The notes under the pieces are model-generated. The model saw only the letters and a program-made list of their open reading frames with translations, made no database searches and had not been told where the DNA came from. A stretch of 64,000 bases of DNA. Source: JBJXHC01 sp046160825. GTDB taxonomy: Bacteria > Bacteroidota > Ignavibacteria > UBA10030 > UBA6906. The stretch lies in assembly GCA_046160825.1 (NCBI GenBank), contig JBJXHC010000092.1:1-64000 (forward strand). The letters are read 5' to 3'. This document shows positions 48,501 to 55,842 of this stretch, in pieces; position 1 is the stretch's first letter, and the number at the start of each line of letters is the position of its first letter. The translations under genes were made by a program, and so were the position numbers.

Positions 48501-51500
48501 GGCGCGTTGTATTTTTTGACAGTGAAGATGTTCGTATTCGCGCCTGCGTCGATATCCGCGGCAACAAAGGTAAACGTGGCGGCATACGTCGTGAAGAGAG
48601 TGCCGGTATTTGTCAACGAGTAGAATCGGTTGACGGTACGGTTTGACTTGAGGCCTGATGCGCCGATGTTGGGGTGATCCCCCGCGGTTGTTCTTGCTGC
48701 AAGCATGCCTGCCGTTGAGACACTTGCAAATTGTACGGTTACTGGTGCATAAGTTGTCGCATCGCCAATTTCAAAAACGCGCATTGTTGCGCCCGTTGCA
48801 ACATGCTTCTGCAGGTTGCCGAACACATGTCCGCTCGTTCTGTTGACGCTGCCGCCCGTTCCGAGGATAACAGTGTTTGTTCCGGTTGTCATGAAACCGT
48901 TGGCGAGTGACAGAACGCCGTTCACCGATGCATTGATTCCGTTGAGGGACGCGCCTGCGGGATTGGCCAGAGTAAGGTTGTTGAACGTAAGATTATTCCC
49001 GCTCAGTGTTTGATGCGCGCTGCCGTCTAATGAAATTGTGCTCGTTGAAGGAACGAACGTACCACTATTGTTGATGTTGCCTTTCAGCGAATGGGTGAAA
49101 GAGCCTGCATCAATCGTGGTACCGTTGCTGATGCTCGTGTTTTCATTCACTGTCCAGCTTCCGGTTGCACTCTTTATTCCGGTTCCGGATGTGAAAATAC
49201 TGCCGTACGGAAACGACGGAATGGATTGGGCTGCGCCATTGAATTGTATCGTGCTACCAATAGTGATGTATCCACCCGTTGTGAATGTCGCAGTGGGGGA
49301 GAAGGTGCCGAGTACCGAAATTGTCCCGATGGGAAGTGTAATGGAATTTGCAACACGGGCGTTGCTCAATGTTAGATTGTTATAGGAGAACACAGGCACA
49401 GTTTGATTGCCGGTTCCGTTGAAACTCACGGTGCTTCCCGTAATAATGTAGCTGCCCGTTGTGAATGTCGCCGCTGGATTGAATGTTCCTGCAATGCCAA
49501 TCACGCCGGTCGATGCAAGCGTAACATTGGCCGTTGTTCTTGCTCCACTCACCGTCAAATTGCCGTAGTTTTCGGCCGCGATGGTCTGTGCTCCTGTTCC
49601 GGAGTACTCAACGGTGCTTGAGGAACCGAATGATTTTGTGCCAAACCCTGTAACCATTCCGCTGCTGCCTGCAAGTTGGAAATTGGCATTGTTGGCAACC
49701 TCGAAAGTCCTGCTTGCGTTTCCAGCTATGGCAAACCCACCGTTACTGAATGTACCGCTCTGGACGCGAATGTTTCCGGTGACGTTCGTCGTTGTCACTG
49801 CAGCGCCAAGTGTTGCTCCTGCTCCGTTCGTGTTGTTGAGGTGCAGGTTGTGATATGCGATGGCACTTCCGAAAGTAACAGTTTGGCCGGCAGCACTCCC
49901 GTTGTAATTGAACACCGAACCTGATGTTCCCGGAGTGATCGTTCCGGTCGTATTCGTGAGAACGAGATTTCCAGCCAAATTCACTATTCCCGTTCCTCCG
50001 CCTGTACTCAAATCGACAATCGCTGTCTGGGGGACAGTGGAGGGTGAATTGAAAATAAGGTTACCGCCGATGGTGAGAGTTCCAGTTGTGACGACAACGC
50101 GAGAAATGCGCGTTGTACTGGTGTTTGTTCCTCCGATAGAAAAATTGCCGGTGATGCTCGCAGAACCCTGATTGATGTTCCAGCTATTGGTAATTCCTGT
50201 TGTCGTTGGTTGACCAATTGTCGCGTTACCAGTGATGCTTAAATTCGCACCGGCTCCATGTGAGAAGGACGCCGCTGTTGCTCCGCCGAGGAGTGTTAAC
50301 CCGGCACCGGTGTTGCTATTGTTCATCGTGTAACTTGCTCCCGCGGGAATCGAGAGTATCGGGAATGAAGTGCTGGCTGAACCGCTGATTATTTTCGTCG
50401 CGCCAGAGAACGTTATTGTTGAGGAGCCGCCATCAAGCGTGCCCCCGTTATTTGTCCAGTTGCCTGCTACCGTCACATTATTGGCCAGCGTTACCAAGGC
50501 CGGAGCGTTGAGTGTAACATTACCAAAGGTCAGTGCGGTTGTTGCGGTGACAATTGCTGTATCGGTGAATACTGCATTGCTTCCGCTATGAAGTGTCAGT
50601 CCACCGGTGGCGGAAGAAGTGAGGTTGCCACCCAAATTCAGCGTGGCATTTGCGATCGTTGTCAGAATGGGTGTGGCGGAACCTCCGGAGGCGAAGTTGT
50701 ATCCGCCATTGAAATTCATTGTGCCTGCGCCCGTGAATGCGAGTGTGCCCTCGTTATGGAGAAGAGGCGTCGAAAAACTTATTGAACCAGTCCCAACGGA
50801 GATTGCAGCGACAGCAGAACTTGTGCTGGTATTCAAAGTCGTCGTTCCGCTTACCGTCAGAGAGCCGGACGTAACTGCGATTGCCGAAACCCGGGTGCTT
50901 GTACCGCTTGTTCCTCCGAGCGTCAGATTGCCTCCAACAACACCCGATCCGCCGTTGATATTCCATCCGGCGGTTACGGCTGCACTTGGCTGCGTGATTG
51001 TCACATCGCCGGTGATGGTTAAAACACTTGTTCCAAGATGTGTCAATGAGCTTGCCGTAGCGGCAGCGGGGAATGAAAGCGATGTTGCGGAATTGCTGGT
51101 GTTCAGGGTATATGTCGCACCTGTTGCGATCGCCAGATTGGGAAATGCTGTCGTTGTCGTTCCGCCGATTGTTTTCGCAGCCCCGGTAAACGTAACAGTG
51201 TTAGAACCCCCGACCAGACTTCCACCATTGTTGGTCCAATTTCCTCCAACAGATAGGCCAAACCCGTTCAGGTCAAGAGCACCTTGTTCTATTGTAACAT
51301 CTCCGGTTATGAGATTACCCGGAAGGGCGATCCCGTTGGCATTAGCAAGTGTAAAACCCGCAACAGTTCCCGGCAATCCATTTCCGGTAACCTGCGGAGC
51401 CAATCCATTGTAAATATAATTCGCTCCTGTGTTGTAGGTTCTTGTTCCCGTAACTTGAATATTGCCAACAGCGCCTGTGACAGTTGTAGTGATTCCGTTG

Positions 51501-52543
51501 GGCGAACCTATGCCAAGAGTACCGCCGCTGGATAGCGTATAGTTCCCGCTGCCCGTAAGTGCTTGCGTTCCAAGATTCAGTGTCGAGCCACTGTTGACAG
51601 TGTAGTTGATCGTATTTGCCATCGTGCCGCCACCGATGTAGCTCTGAACACCGGCTTTTGAAAATCGGATGGCACCACTGCCCGATGATGTTTCAGTAAT
51701 TGTTCCGGCAGTATGGCTGAAGTTTCCATTGACGTTGAGTCCGCCGATACCGGTATTCTCACTCATAACAAGTGTGCCACCGGTAATCGTAGTAGTCCCC
51801 GCAACATTGACATTCGGACTTCCGCTTCCTCCTGCAATCGCAAGTGTACCTCCGACCAACTGGAAATCTCCGTTCAGATTGATCGTTGTCGAGCCTGTCG
51901 TCAAACGGAAAGTTCCTGTTCCGGTGTTTGCGACGAGGAACGTGCCGTTGACAGTTGCAAGATTACCGCCCGCACTGATGATGCCGGTTTGGTTCGGTGC
52001 ATTCCACGTGAAGTTACTGAATGCCTGTGCGAGACCTCCGGGTCCAGTGGTGTTTGTGGTATATCCGATAATCTCGCAAGTTGATCCCGCGTTCCATGTT
52101 GCCGTGGGTATCGTGCCGGCGGTTGTCTTGAAATTATGTTGATATAATCCTGTGGAGGTGAAGGCGAGAGTACCGGTGGTGGTAATCGTTCCCGCATTAT
52201 TGAGCGTACCGTTGACGGTGAAGTCTGTACCGGATCCGTTGGCAATAGTCATCGTTCTGCCCGAGTCAACATTCACTTGTCCGGCCGCAGCCACCACGAC
52301 TTGATCGACGCTTACATTCGCGGCAACAGTGACAGTATCAGTTGTCTGTATGGTGATGACGTTGCTTGCATTTGTCGGTGTCGAAACAGCAGGGATCCAG
52401 GCAGATCCGTCGAAACGTTCCCATGTGGCAATATCACCCCAATTACCGTTGGTGATAGACCGAAAATCATTCGTGGCCTGACCGAAAGCAGCGGCAGACG
52501 CGAACATTAGCACACATAATAGCAGGAAGGGGGGTTTTGTCAT
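42554..52543 (-). CDS. Giant secreted protein (3329 aa): beta-helix-like repeats, invasin-like Ig, lectin-like/FnIII pairs, dockerin-like C-terminus
   Basis: The ATG at 52543 begins a signal peptide (MTKPPFLLLCVLMFASAAAF). Residues 25-1370 are Gly/Asn/Thr/Ser-rich repeats typical of a right-handed beta-helix, with recurring patterns such as GNWTNNGG and FNGTGNQT. Then come two Big_1/invasin-like domains (1381-1578), two related Ig-like domains (1581-1784), four pairs of DUF1349/concanavalin-like plus FnIII (1791-3030), an InlB B-repeat-like domain (GWVFTGWTGGVTG, 3033-3107) and a C-terminal region 3109-3329. The C-terminal region carries two dockerin-like calcium loops, GDGNANGSINATD and GDFNLDGGIDALD, and ends in SQVP. 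Unlike the other five giant or protease proteins here, it has no NPFNP-type T9SS domain, so its route to or anchoring at the surface is unclear. An adhesin role is the best guess. The methyltransferase gene follows at 27 bp. Confidence 0.88.
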   Translation of the reverse strand: MTKPPFLLLCVLMFASAAAFGQATNDFRSITNGNWGDIATWERFDGSAWIPAVSTPTNASNVITIQTTDTVTVAANVSVDQVVVAAAGQVNVDSGRTMTIANGSGTDFTVNGTLNNAGTITTTGTLAFTSTGLYQHNFKTTAGTIPTATWNAGSTCEIIGYTTNTTGPGGLAQAFSNFTWNAPNQTGIISAGGNLATVNGTFLVANTGTGTFRLTTGSTTINLNGDFQLVGGTLAIAGGSGSPNVNVAGTTTITGGTLVMSENTGIGGLNVNGNFSHTAGTITETSSGSGAIRFSKAGVQSYIGGGTMANTINYTVNSGSTLNLGTQALTGSGNYTLSSGGTLGIGSPNGITTTVTGAVGNIQVTGTRTYNTGANYIYNGLAPQVTGNGLPGTVAGFTLANANGIALPGNLITGDVTIEQGALDLNGFGLSVGGNWTNNGGSLVGGSNTVTFTGAAKTIGGTTTTAFPNLAIATGATYTLNTSNSATSLSFPAAATASSLTHLGTSVLTITGDVTITQPSAAVTAGWNINGGSGVVGGNLTLGGTSGTSTRVSAIAVTSGSLTVSGTTTLNTSTSSAVAAISVGTGSISFSTPLLHNEGTLAFTGAGTMNFNGGYNFASGGSATPILTTIANATLNLGGNLTSSATGGLTLHSGSNAVFTDTAIVTATTALTFGNVTLNAPALVTLANNVTVAGNWTNNGGTLDGGSSTITFSGATKIISGSASTSFPILSIPAGASYTMNNSNTGAGLTLLGGATAASFSHGAGANLSITGNATIGQPTTTGITNSWNINQGSASITGNFSIGGTNTSTTRISRVVVTTGTLTIGGNLIFNSPSTVPQTAIVDLSTGGGTGIVNLAGNLVLTNTTGTITPGTSGSVFNYNGSAAGQTVTFGSAIAYHNLHLNNTNGAGATLGAAVTTTNVTGNIRVQSGTFSNGGFAIAGNASRTFEVANNANFQLAGSSGMVTGFGTKSFGSSSTVEYSGTGAQTIAAENYGNLTVSGARTTANVTLASTGVIGIAGTFNPAATFTTGSYIITGSTVSFNGTGNQTVPVFSYNNLTLSNARVANSITLPIGTISVLGTFSPTATFTTGGYITIGSTIQFNGAAQSIPSFPYGSIFTSGTGIKSATGSWTVNENTSISNGTTIDAGSFTHSLKGNINNSGTFVPSTSTISLDGSAHQTLSGNNLTFNNLTLANPAGASLNGINASVNGVLSLANGFMTTGTNTVILGTGGSVNRTSGHVFGNLQKHVATGATMRVFEIGDATTYAPVTVQFASVSTAGMLAARTTAGDHPNIGASGLKSNRTVNRFYSLTNTGTLFTTYAATFTFVAADIDAGANTNIFTVKKYNAPTWSLTTAGTRTATSTQATGLTSFSDFVIGEGGAAFPGTSIVSATPDSILADGSTTASVSVTLRDDLGNNLTTGGDAVALSTTLGNTSSVIDNNNGTYSAILTSSTVAGQAIVKATVNSAQIIDSAIVIFKPGPAAAAASTISANPLVIIANGLSTSTITVQARDVNGNSVLTSAGIAALSTTLGSLSSVVDSGNGRYSAILTSTTTLDTAFITGTLGGQPIGFPAFVVFAEGIPSQVVWTHQPKDTTAGTFIPSNSKPTIEIRDSLGNRVNGATNSVTISIGANPGSGTLSGTISKSAINGIVEFDSLKINKSGTGYTLIASSSGLTAGTSNAFNISPGTATTVTFVQQPTTTIAGQPITPAVGVHLRDAFGNDVPTSGVTVSVSMSSGTGTLAGTLSRQTNAGGVATFDNLSVNQTGSKRLTASSAGLSSSLSSFFTITPAPSVLVSDDFNAFNLNTNVWTFVNPLSDASFSVTGTNTPNAAVSMTVPASVEHIPWAGVNTAARIMQATNNTDFEVETKFLSGMSQRFQLQGIVVEQDSVNYMRFEVHSDGASTRIYLASTVNGVPTQLVNFNITSNNVAPLYLRVRRVGNDWTQFYSLNGIAWNPSGTFTRTMTISKVGLFAGNSGTTSIPAHTGVFDYFFNTASPINPEDGGTAVDSLPPSITNVQIGRNDSTATITWSTDELARSSVAYGLTAAYEIGTVNDTTLKNLHSISLTGLSIQSLYHIRIGSSDASTNLAIHDTTFSTPDSSIVTSDDFNAFVLNNRWTFVNPNGAGTRALIGQNTTNAWLTISVPGGAAHQPWDGGNQAPRIMQPANNRDFEVDIKFESALTQSFQLQGIIIEQDIDDYLRFDFNSNGTNTRVFAARIKNGTGIQKLNSNIGANGITPQWMRVRRLGHLWTQFYSTNGTTWTVAGTFADTLTVTATGPFSGNSGTTPPAHTAIIDYFFKTSAPINPEDGGVAIDGVPPIISNIQTSTTGTTASFTWTTNELATSNVSFGPSSSYENGTASDTVLKTSHAMLVKNLNPASTYHFRVSSADSSDNVTNSNDSTFITGAASTVVSDDFNAFFLDSLLWTYFNPRNDATHSLVNANTDSAALRIVVPGGITHEPWTGGNFGPRVMQAANNTDFEVEVKFDTKVTQRFQLEGILVEQSPTHYLRFDFNSDGTSTKAFAGSIVGTTGTTFVNTTIGTSSAVAAPILMRVRREGNIWTQSYSTNSGSSWVVSGSFTHIIAVDSVGAFIGNTHTTSASTPAHTGRIDYFFNTRSPIVPEDSGFTPDPIPPTISNIQTSTTGTTATVTWTTNEVATSSISFGPTIAYANGTVTDTVLKTSHSIILKNLNPAVLYHFRVSSSDSADNLTNSNDLTFTTGPASTIVSDDFNSFFINPAWTFINPRNDAALALVNTNTDSAWSRIAVPGGISHEPWTGGNFAPRLMQASNNTDFEVEVKFDSRVNTRFQLQGILVEQSPTIYIRFDFNSDGTNAKIFAASFASGTPTTRVNVTIGPNASVPPPMLMRVRREGNLWTQTYSTNSGSTWVTAGSFSYTLAVDSIGAFIGNTNSTPATVPAHTGKIDYFFNTRSPINPEDGGVASMDIVPPIISNVQTVPSVNGFDVSWDTNEPSRSLLQYGQTMSYELGPVSDTNEIFSHTLNVIGLLTGTTYNFRVTATDTASNATVSSNFQVTTLIPETLSVAIVGNGSVSKNPDQAYYIAGDSVTLTAIPDSGWVFTGWTGGVTGTTNPIIVVMNGDTSITATFELAVIPPMFVSLKAFLQGPYDPSGDSMKTDMNALDGIPQLQPYGQSPWNYAGSETVSGIPAGVVDWMLLEIRSAIDSTTVMGRRAAFILSDGSIVDTSGSGPVRFENIMAGNYFVVLRHRNHLSVMTATPIALHGSSSLYDFSTGQSQTFGTAAMRELETGVFGMRSGDGNANGSINATDRETVWRTQNGTTWSYVKSGDFNLDGGIDALDLNFHWRTNSGMVSQVP
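43450..47170 (-). repeat. Four concanavalin-like plus FnIII pairs in tandem
   Basis: The unit SDDFNAF...RIMQ...FEVEVKF...DYFFNT...PEDG followed by an FnIII module recurs four times at about 940-nt spacing. For example, homologous bases lie at 44364 and 45306, 942 nt or 314 codons apart. Adjacent FnIII copies share the identical peptide NIQTSTTGTTA. Confidence 0.75.
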
Positions 52544-52699
52544 TAGAACTCATCCACAAAAAAGTGATTGATCAAATCAGAACAACTATGGCTTGCCTGC
52601 CATATATAGGCAGTTTCCGAGGATTTATGTGTGACGCAGGCCATCTCAAATTCCCACAATCTGATAGATTTTTGCCAAAAACGACATTCCGTTCCTTGA
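52544..52699. other. Short leader region of the 3329-aa gene
   Basis: No gene is visible. A short inverted repeat, CTGCC with GGCAG around ATATATA, lies near 52597-52615. I found no convincing -33/-7 pair. The ATG is preceded by a weak GGATGAG. Confidence 0.35.
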
Positions 52700-52738
52700 A
52701 AAATGAAAAACCTGACCGGGCCGTAAAACCCGATCAGG
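52700..52738 (-). terminator. Rho-independent terminator of the sugar-nucleotide operon
   Basis: A 10-bp stem (52711-52720 with 52729-52738, one U-G pair) has an 8-nt loop and is followed on the minus strand by TTTTTCATTTTTC. It starts 28 nt after the stop of the methyltransferase gene. Confidence 0.88.
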
Positions 52739-52766
52739 CGAAACAGGGATAAAGATACATGTCATT

Positions 52767-53996
52767 TTACACGATCATTGGTTTCGGAATTGGGACGATG
52801 AACTTCCCACCCTTTCTTCGATACTCATCTTGTTGTTTCATGATCTCCTCAGCAAAGTTCCATGCGAGAATCAATAAATAGTCGGGCATTGTTTCCACGA
52901 TCTTTGCAGGAGGTACAATCGGGAGATGATTTCCTCCCATAAATCTTCCGTGCTTAAACTTGTTTAAGTCGGCAATATAGTCCACATGGCTCTTGTCGAT
53001 GCCGACGTATGCCAGCATGGTGGTTGCCTTGGCCGCCGCCCCATACGCGGCAATTGTTTTTCCCTGCGCCTTGACTTGCCTCATGATCTGCAGGAGGGAC
53101 TCTTTGATATTCGCCACTCGCTGGGCAAAGTCCCGGAAATAGTCCAACCGATCGACCTTGCGTTCAGATTCCATCTTCAGCAGGCCAGTAACCGAATCTT
53201 TGACTCCCTCTCGGGGTTCCACGAAAAGTCTGACTGTTCCGCCATGAATCGGGACGCGCTTGACGTCATTGAGATACAATCCGTGACGCCTGAACAATCG
53301 ATCCAACGCTGTGATAGAAAAATAGCACATGTGCTGATGATAGATGGTGTCGAACTCACAGTGATCCACCAGATCGACGACGTAGGGCGCTTCAATAACC
53401 GCCACGCCCGTCTCTTTAAGGAGAATCTTGATTCCTTCAACAAATCCATTCAGGTCAGGAACGTGGGCAAGGACATTATTGCCGAGAAGGACGTCAGCGC
53501 GTTTGCCTTCATTGCGCAATTGCAGTGCAAGTTCTTTGGTGAAAAAAGTATTCAATGTTGGAATGCCGGCATCCTGTGCAGCCTTGGCCGGACCTTGTGC
53601 AGGATCAATACCCAGTACGGGAATACCGCGCTCGACAAAGTTCCGCAGCATGTATCCGTCGTTGCTTGCCGCTTCAATGACGAAACTGGAACTGTTAAGT
53701 GAGCGCGTCTCAATGATATTGCGCGCGCTGGCTCCGAAGTGCTCCATCAATTGCTTTGAGACTGAAGAGAAGTACGGGTACTCTTCACGGAAAAGGGTAT
53801 CGGGCGATACACTGATCGTAATTTGTACAAGCGCACAAGTATGGCAGAAGGCAAGGTCGAGAGGAGCAAAAATCTCCGGCTTGTCCAACTGATCCTGGCG
53901 CAGTAACCTGTCGGCCAGTGGCGTTTTACCAAACGATAAAATTATCTCAAGACTCTTGCTGCCACATGAAAGACAGGGGACGTCAATGGTGCTCAA
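52767..53996 (-). CDS. NDP-hexose C-methyltransferase-like protein (409 aa), TTG start
   Basis: The frame opens at a TTG (53996) with GGAGG four nt upstream. No ATG lies nearby, so TTG is the likely start. The zinc site is Cys8/Cys11 and Cys51/Cys54. The methyltransferase domain has VIEAASNDGYML, and the C-terminal domain has IAAYGAAAKATTML. This is the classical layout of nucleotide-sugar C-methyltransferases such as TylC3, NovU and TcaB9, and it is closer to them than the two other methyltransferases in the window. The active-site motif, commonly YHEH in the family, reads YHQH here (Gln221). The gene is third in an operon after a glucose-1-phosphate cytidylyltransferase and an epimerase, so the expected substrate is a CDP-linked keto-sugar. 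The product would be a branched-chain sugar for a surface glycan. That is an inference from context. Confidence 0.85.
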   Translation of the reverse strand: MSTIDVPCLSCGSKSLEIILSFGKTPLADRLLRQDQLDKPEIFAPLDLAFCHTCALVQITISVSPDTLFREEYPYFSSVSKQLMEHFGASARNIIETRSLNSSSFVIEAASNDGYMLRNFVERGIPVLGIDPAQGPAKAAQDAGIPTLNTFFTKELALQLRNEGKRADVLLGNNVLAHVPDLNGFVEGIKILLKETGVAVIEAPYVVDLVDHCEFDTIYHQHMCYFSITALDRLFRRHGLYLNDVKRVPIHGGTVRLFVEPREGVKDSVTGLLKMESERKVDRLDYFRDFAQRVANIKESLLQIMRQVKAQGKTIAAYGAAAKATTMLAYVGIDKSHVDYIADLNKFKHGRFMGGNHLPIVPPAKIVETMPDYLLILAWNFAEEIMKQQDEYRRKGGKFIVPIPKPMIV

Positions 53997-54000
53997 GCAA

Positions 54001-54005
54001 CCTCC
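54001..54005 (-). promoter_or_regulatory. Ribosome binding site supporting the TTG start of the methyltransferase
   Basis: GGAGG on the minus strand lies four nt before TTG at 53996, in the 27-bp gap after the epimerase gene. Confidence 0.75.
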
Positions 54006-54023
54006 GGTTTCGTTATTCTGTAT

Positions 54024-55067
54024 CTACATTGATGCGGTTTCGCTCACGCGCCATCGCAGGGACTCATCAATCAATTGCTTGCCGAGAAGCATCTTGATGT
54101 GGTCGATCCGTTTGTACCGCGGACCTTCGAAATCGTCAAGCGTCAGTCCGACTTTGCGATACGCATCAAGCAGTTCCTGTGCGCCTTTTCGTGCATTCCA
54201 TTGTGGCTTGAACTCCGGCAACGTGCGTGCGATCTTGCCCGCGTCAACCCGGTAACAGCGCTTGTCAGGGCCGGCATCCTTTGCATATTCAATGCGGCAA
54301 CCCGGCACTGTTTCCTTCACAATGTCTGCCAGTTCGTGGATGCGGTAGTTGTCTTCGTTGCGCGCAACATTGAATGCTTCGTTATGGACGAGGTCGAGTG
54401 GAGCATGAAGAACCGCGACAAATGCCCGCGAGATGTCTTCAATGTGAACGATCGGGCGCCATGGGGTGCCATCGCTCTTGATATACACCTGGCCGGTAGT
54501 GTAAGCCCAAGCAACGAGATTATTGAGCACAAGGTCGAATCGGAGCCGCGGAGAAACACCGAACGCAGTTGCGTTGCGCAAGAATGTCGGACTGAACTTT
54601 GAGTCCGCCAACTTCGCGACGTCCTGCTCCACACGGACTTTTGATATACCGTATGGCGTGACAGGATTGAACGGTGAGTGTTCGTTCAGAAGATCCTCGC
54701 CGCCTGCACCGTAGTTGCTGCACGATGAAGAAAAGATGAATCTCTGTGTCCCGACCATCTTACAAAGCTTGGCAAGTCGTACTGATGCAAGGTGATTGAT
54801 GTCGAAAGTGAGATTCGGATTCAGGTCACCAAGTGGATCATTCGAGAGTCCTGCGAGATGCAGCACGGCATCGAATCCATCGATATCCGAGGCCTCCACA
54901 TCACGGACGTCCTTGCGGATCTCCGGTATGTCGATGATGCCTTCGCCAAACGACGAACGTTCATACAAATCACTATCAAGTCCGACCACATCGTGGCCAT
55001 GTGCGACAAGCATCGGGGCGAGTATGGTTCCAATATATCCTTTATGTCCGGTCAAAAGAACGCGCAT
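54024..55067 (-). CDS. NAD(P)-dependent nucleotide-sugar epimerase/dehydratase, extended SDR family (347 aa)
   Basis: The ATG at 55067 lies one base after the stop codon of the upstream cytidylyltransferase gene and is preceded by GGGAGGAATAAC, a strong ribosome site. This makes it a better start than an in-frame codon 10 residues upstream. The Rossmann motif reads TGHKGYIG (GxxGxxG, residues 6-13). The SDR signature is SSSCSNYG followed by Tyr139-x-x-x-Lys143 (YGISK). The substrate region includes NATAFG and a HIEDISRA segment typical of sugar-nucleotide epimerases. Length is usual for the family. Family members interconvert or dehydrate nucleotide-bound sugars in the cytoplasm. The operon suggests a CDP-sugar substrate. 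Whether it is a 4,6-dehydratase, an epimerase or a 4-ketoreductase cannot be settled by eye. Confidence 0.85.
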   Translation of the reverse strand: MRVLLTGHKGYIGTILAPMLVAHGHDVVGLDSDLYERSSFGEGIIDIPEIRKDVRDVEASDIDGFDAVLHLAGLSNDPLGDLNPNLTFDINHLASVRLAKLCKMVGTQRFIFSSSCSNYGAGGEDLLNEHSPFNPVTPYGISKVRVEQDVAKLADSKFSPTFLRNATAFGVSPRLRFDLVLNNLVAWAYTTGQVYIKSDGTPWRPIVHIEDISRAFVAVLHAPLDLVHNEAFNVARNEDNYRIHELADIVKETVPGCRIEYAKDAGPDKRCYRVDAGKIARTLPEFKPQWNARKGAQELLDAYRKVGLTLDDFEGPRYKRIDHIKMLLGKQLIDESLRWRVSETASM

Positions 55068-55068
55068 G

Positions 55069-55842
55069 TTATTCCTCCCAAATTTTCCATGGTGCACCGC
55101 CGTGCTGCCACAGGTCTTCTAATAGTTTTTTATCTCTCAAAGTATCCATACACTGCCAGAATGAAGTATGCCGGTACGCCATCAGTTGTCCGTCGGCAGC
55201 AAGGCGTTCGAGCGGTTCCTTCTCCCACTGAGTGTCGTCGCCCTCGATGTAGTCGAAGACTTTCGGCTCGACAACAAAGAACGCCCCATTGATCCAACCC
55301 TCACCGATCTGTGGTTTCTCTGAGAACTGCGATATCTTGTCCCCATTGAATACGAGGTGACCGAATCGCGCAGGTGGCCGCACAGCAGTCATCGTTACGA
55401 GTTTGCCATGGGAGCGATGAAAGGCGAGCAACTTGTTCAAGTCGACATCCGAGACGCCGTCACCCCAGGTAAGCATGAATGTTTCATTGCCAATGTACGG
55501 AGCGAGACGCTTGATGCGTCCTCCGGTCAATGTCGAGATTCCCGTATCCACCAGTTGCACGGTCCAGTCTGGTCGTGATCCCCCTTGGGCATCGACTTTC
55601 CCTGACTTCAAATCGACTTTCAGGTTGCCCGTAAGTGAGGAGTAGTCGACCATGTACTTCTTTATATACTCTCCCTTGTAGCCGAGAGCAATCACAAATT
55701 CCCTGTGACCATAATGTGCGTAATGCTTCATAATGTGCCAAAGAATCGGTTTGCCGCCGATTTCGACCATAGGCTTCGGCTTGACTTCGGTCTCTTCGGA
55801 GAGACGGCTGCCAACTCCGCCGGCGAGTATTGCAACTTTCAT
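55069..55842 (-). CDS. rfbF: Glucose-1-phosphate cytidylyltransferase (257 aa)
   Basis: The product begins MKVAILAGGVGSRLSEET and continues with KPKPMVEIGGKPILWHIMKH, the nucleotide- and sugar-phosphate-binding signature of the RfbF/DdhA family. A GDGVSDVDL motif follows. At 257 residues it has the normal length for this enzyme, which converts CTP and glucose-1-phosphate to CDP-glucose and diphosphate. The ATG at 55842 is preceded by AGAGG six nt upstream. It is the first gene of a three-gene operon with one base between it and the epimerase. The usual next enzyme, CDP-glucose 4,6-dehydratase (RfbG), is not present as a separate recognisable gene in the window; the downstream SDR might fill that role. 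Identification is confident. Confidence 0.93.
   Translation of the reverse strand: MKVAILAGGVGSRLSEETEVKPKPMVEIGGKPILWHIMKHYAHYGHREFVIALGYKGEYIKKYMVDYSSLTGNLKVDLKSGKVDAQGGSRPDWTVQLVDTGISTLTGGRIKRLAPYIGNETFMLTWGDGVSDVDLNKLLAFHRSHGKLVTMTAVRPPARFGHLVFNGDKISQFSEKPQIGEGWINGAFFVVEPKVFDYIEGDDTQWEKEPLERLAADGQLMAYRHTSFWQCMDTLRDKKLLEDLWQHGGAPWKIWEE

Noticed and set aside
48060..52480. Plus-strand open frames opposite the beta-helix region of the 3329-aa gene
   Set aside because: Low-complexity Thr/Gly/Asn coding sequence opens long valine- and proline-rich frames on the other strand. They carry no domain or start signal.
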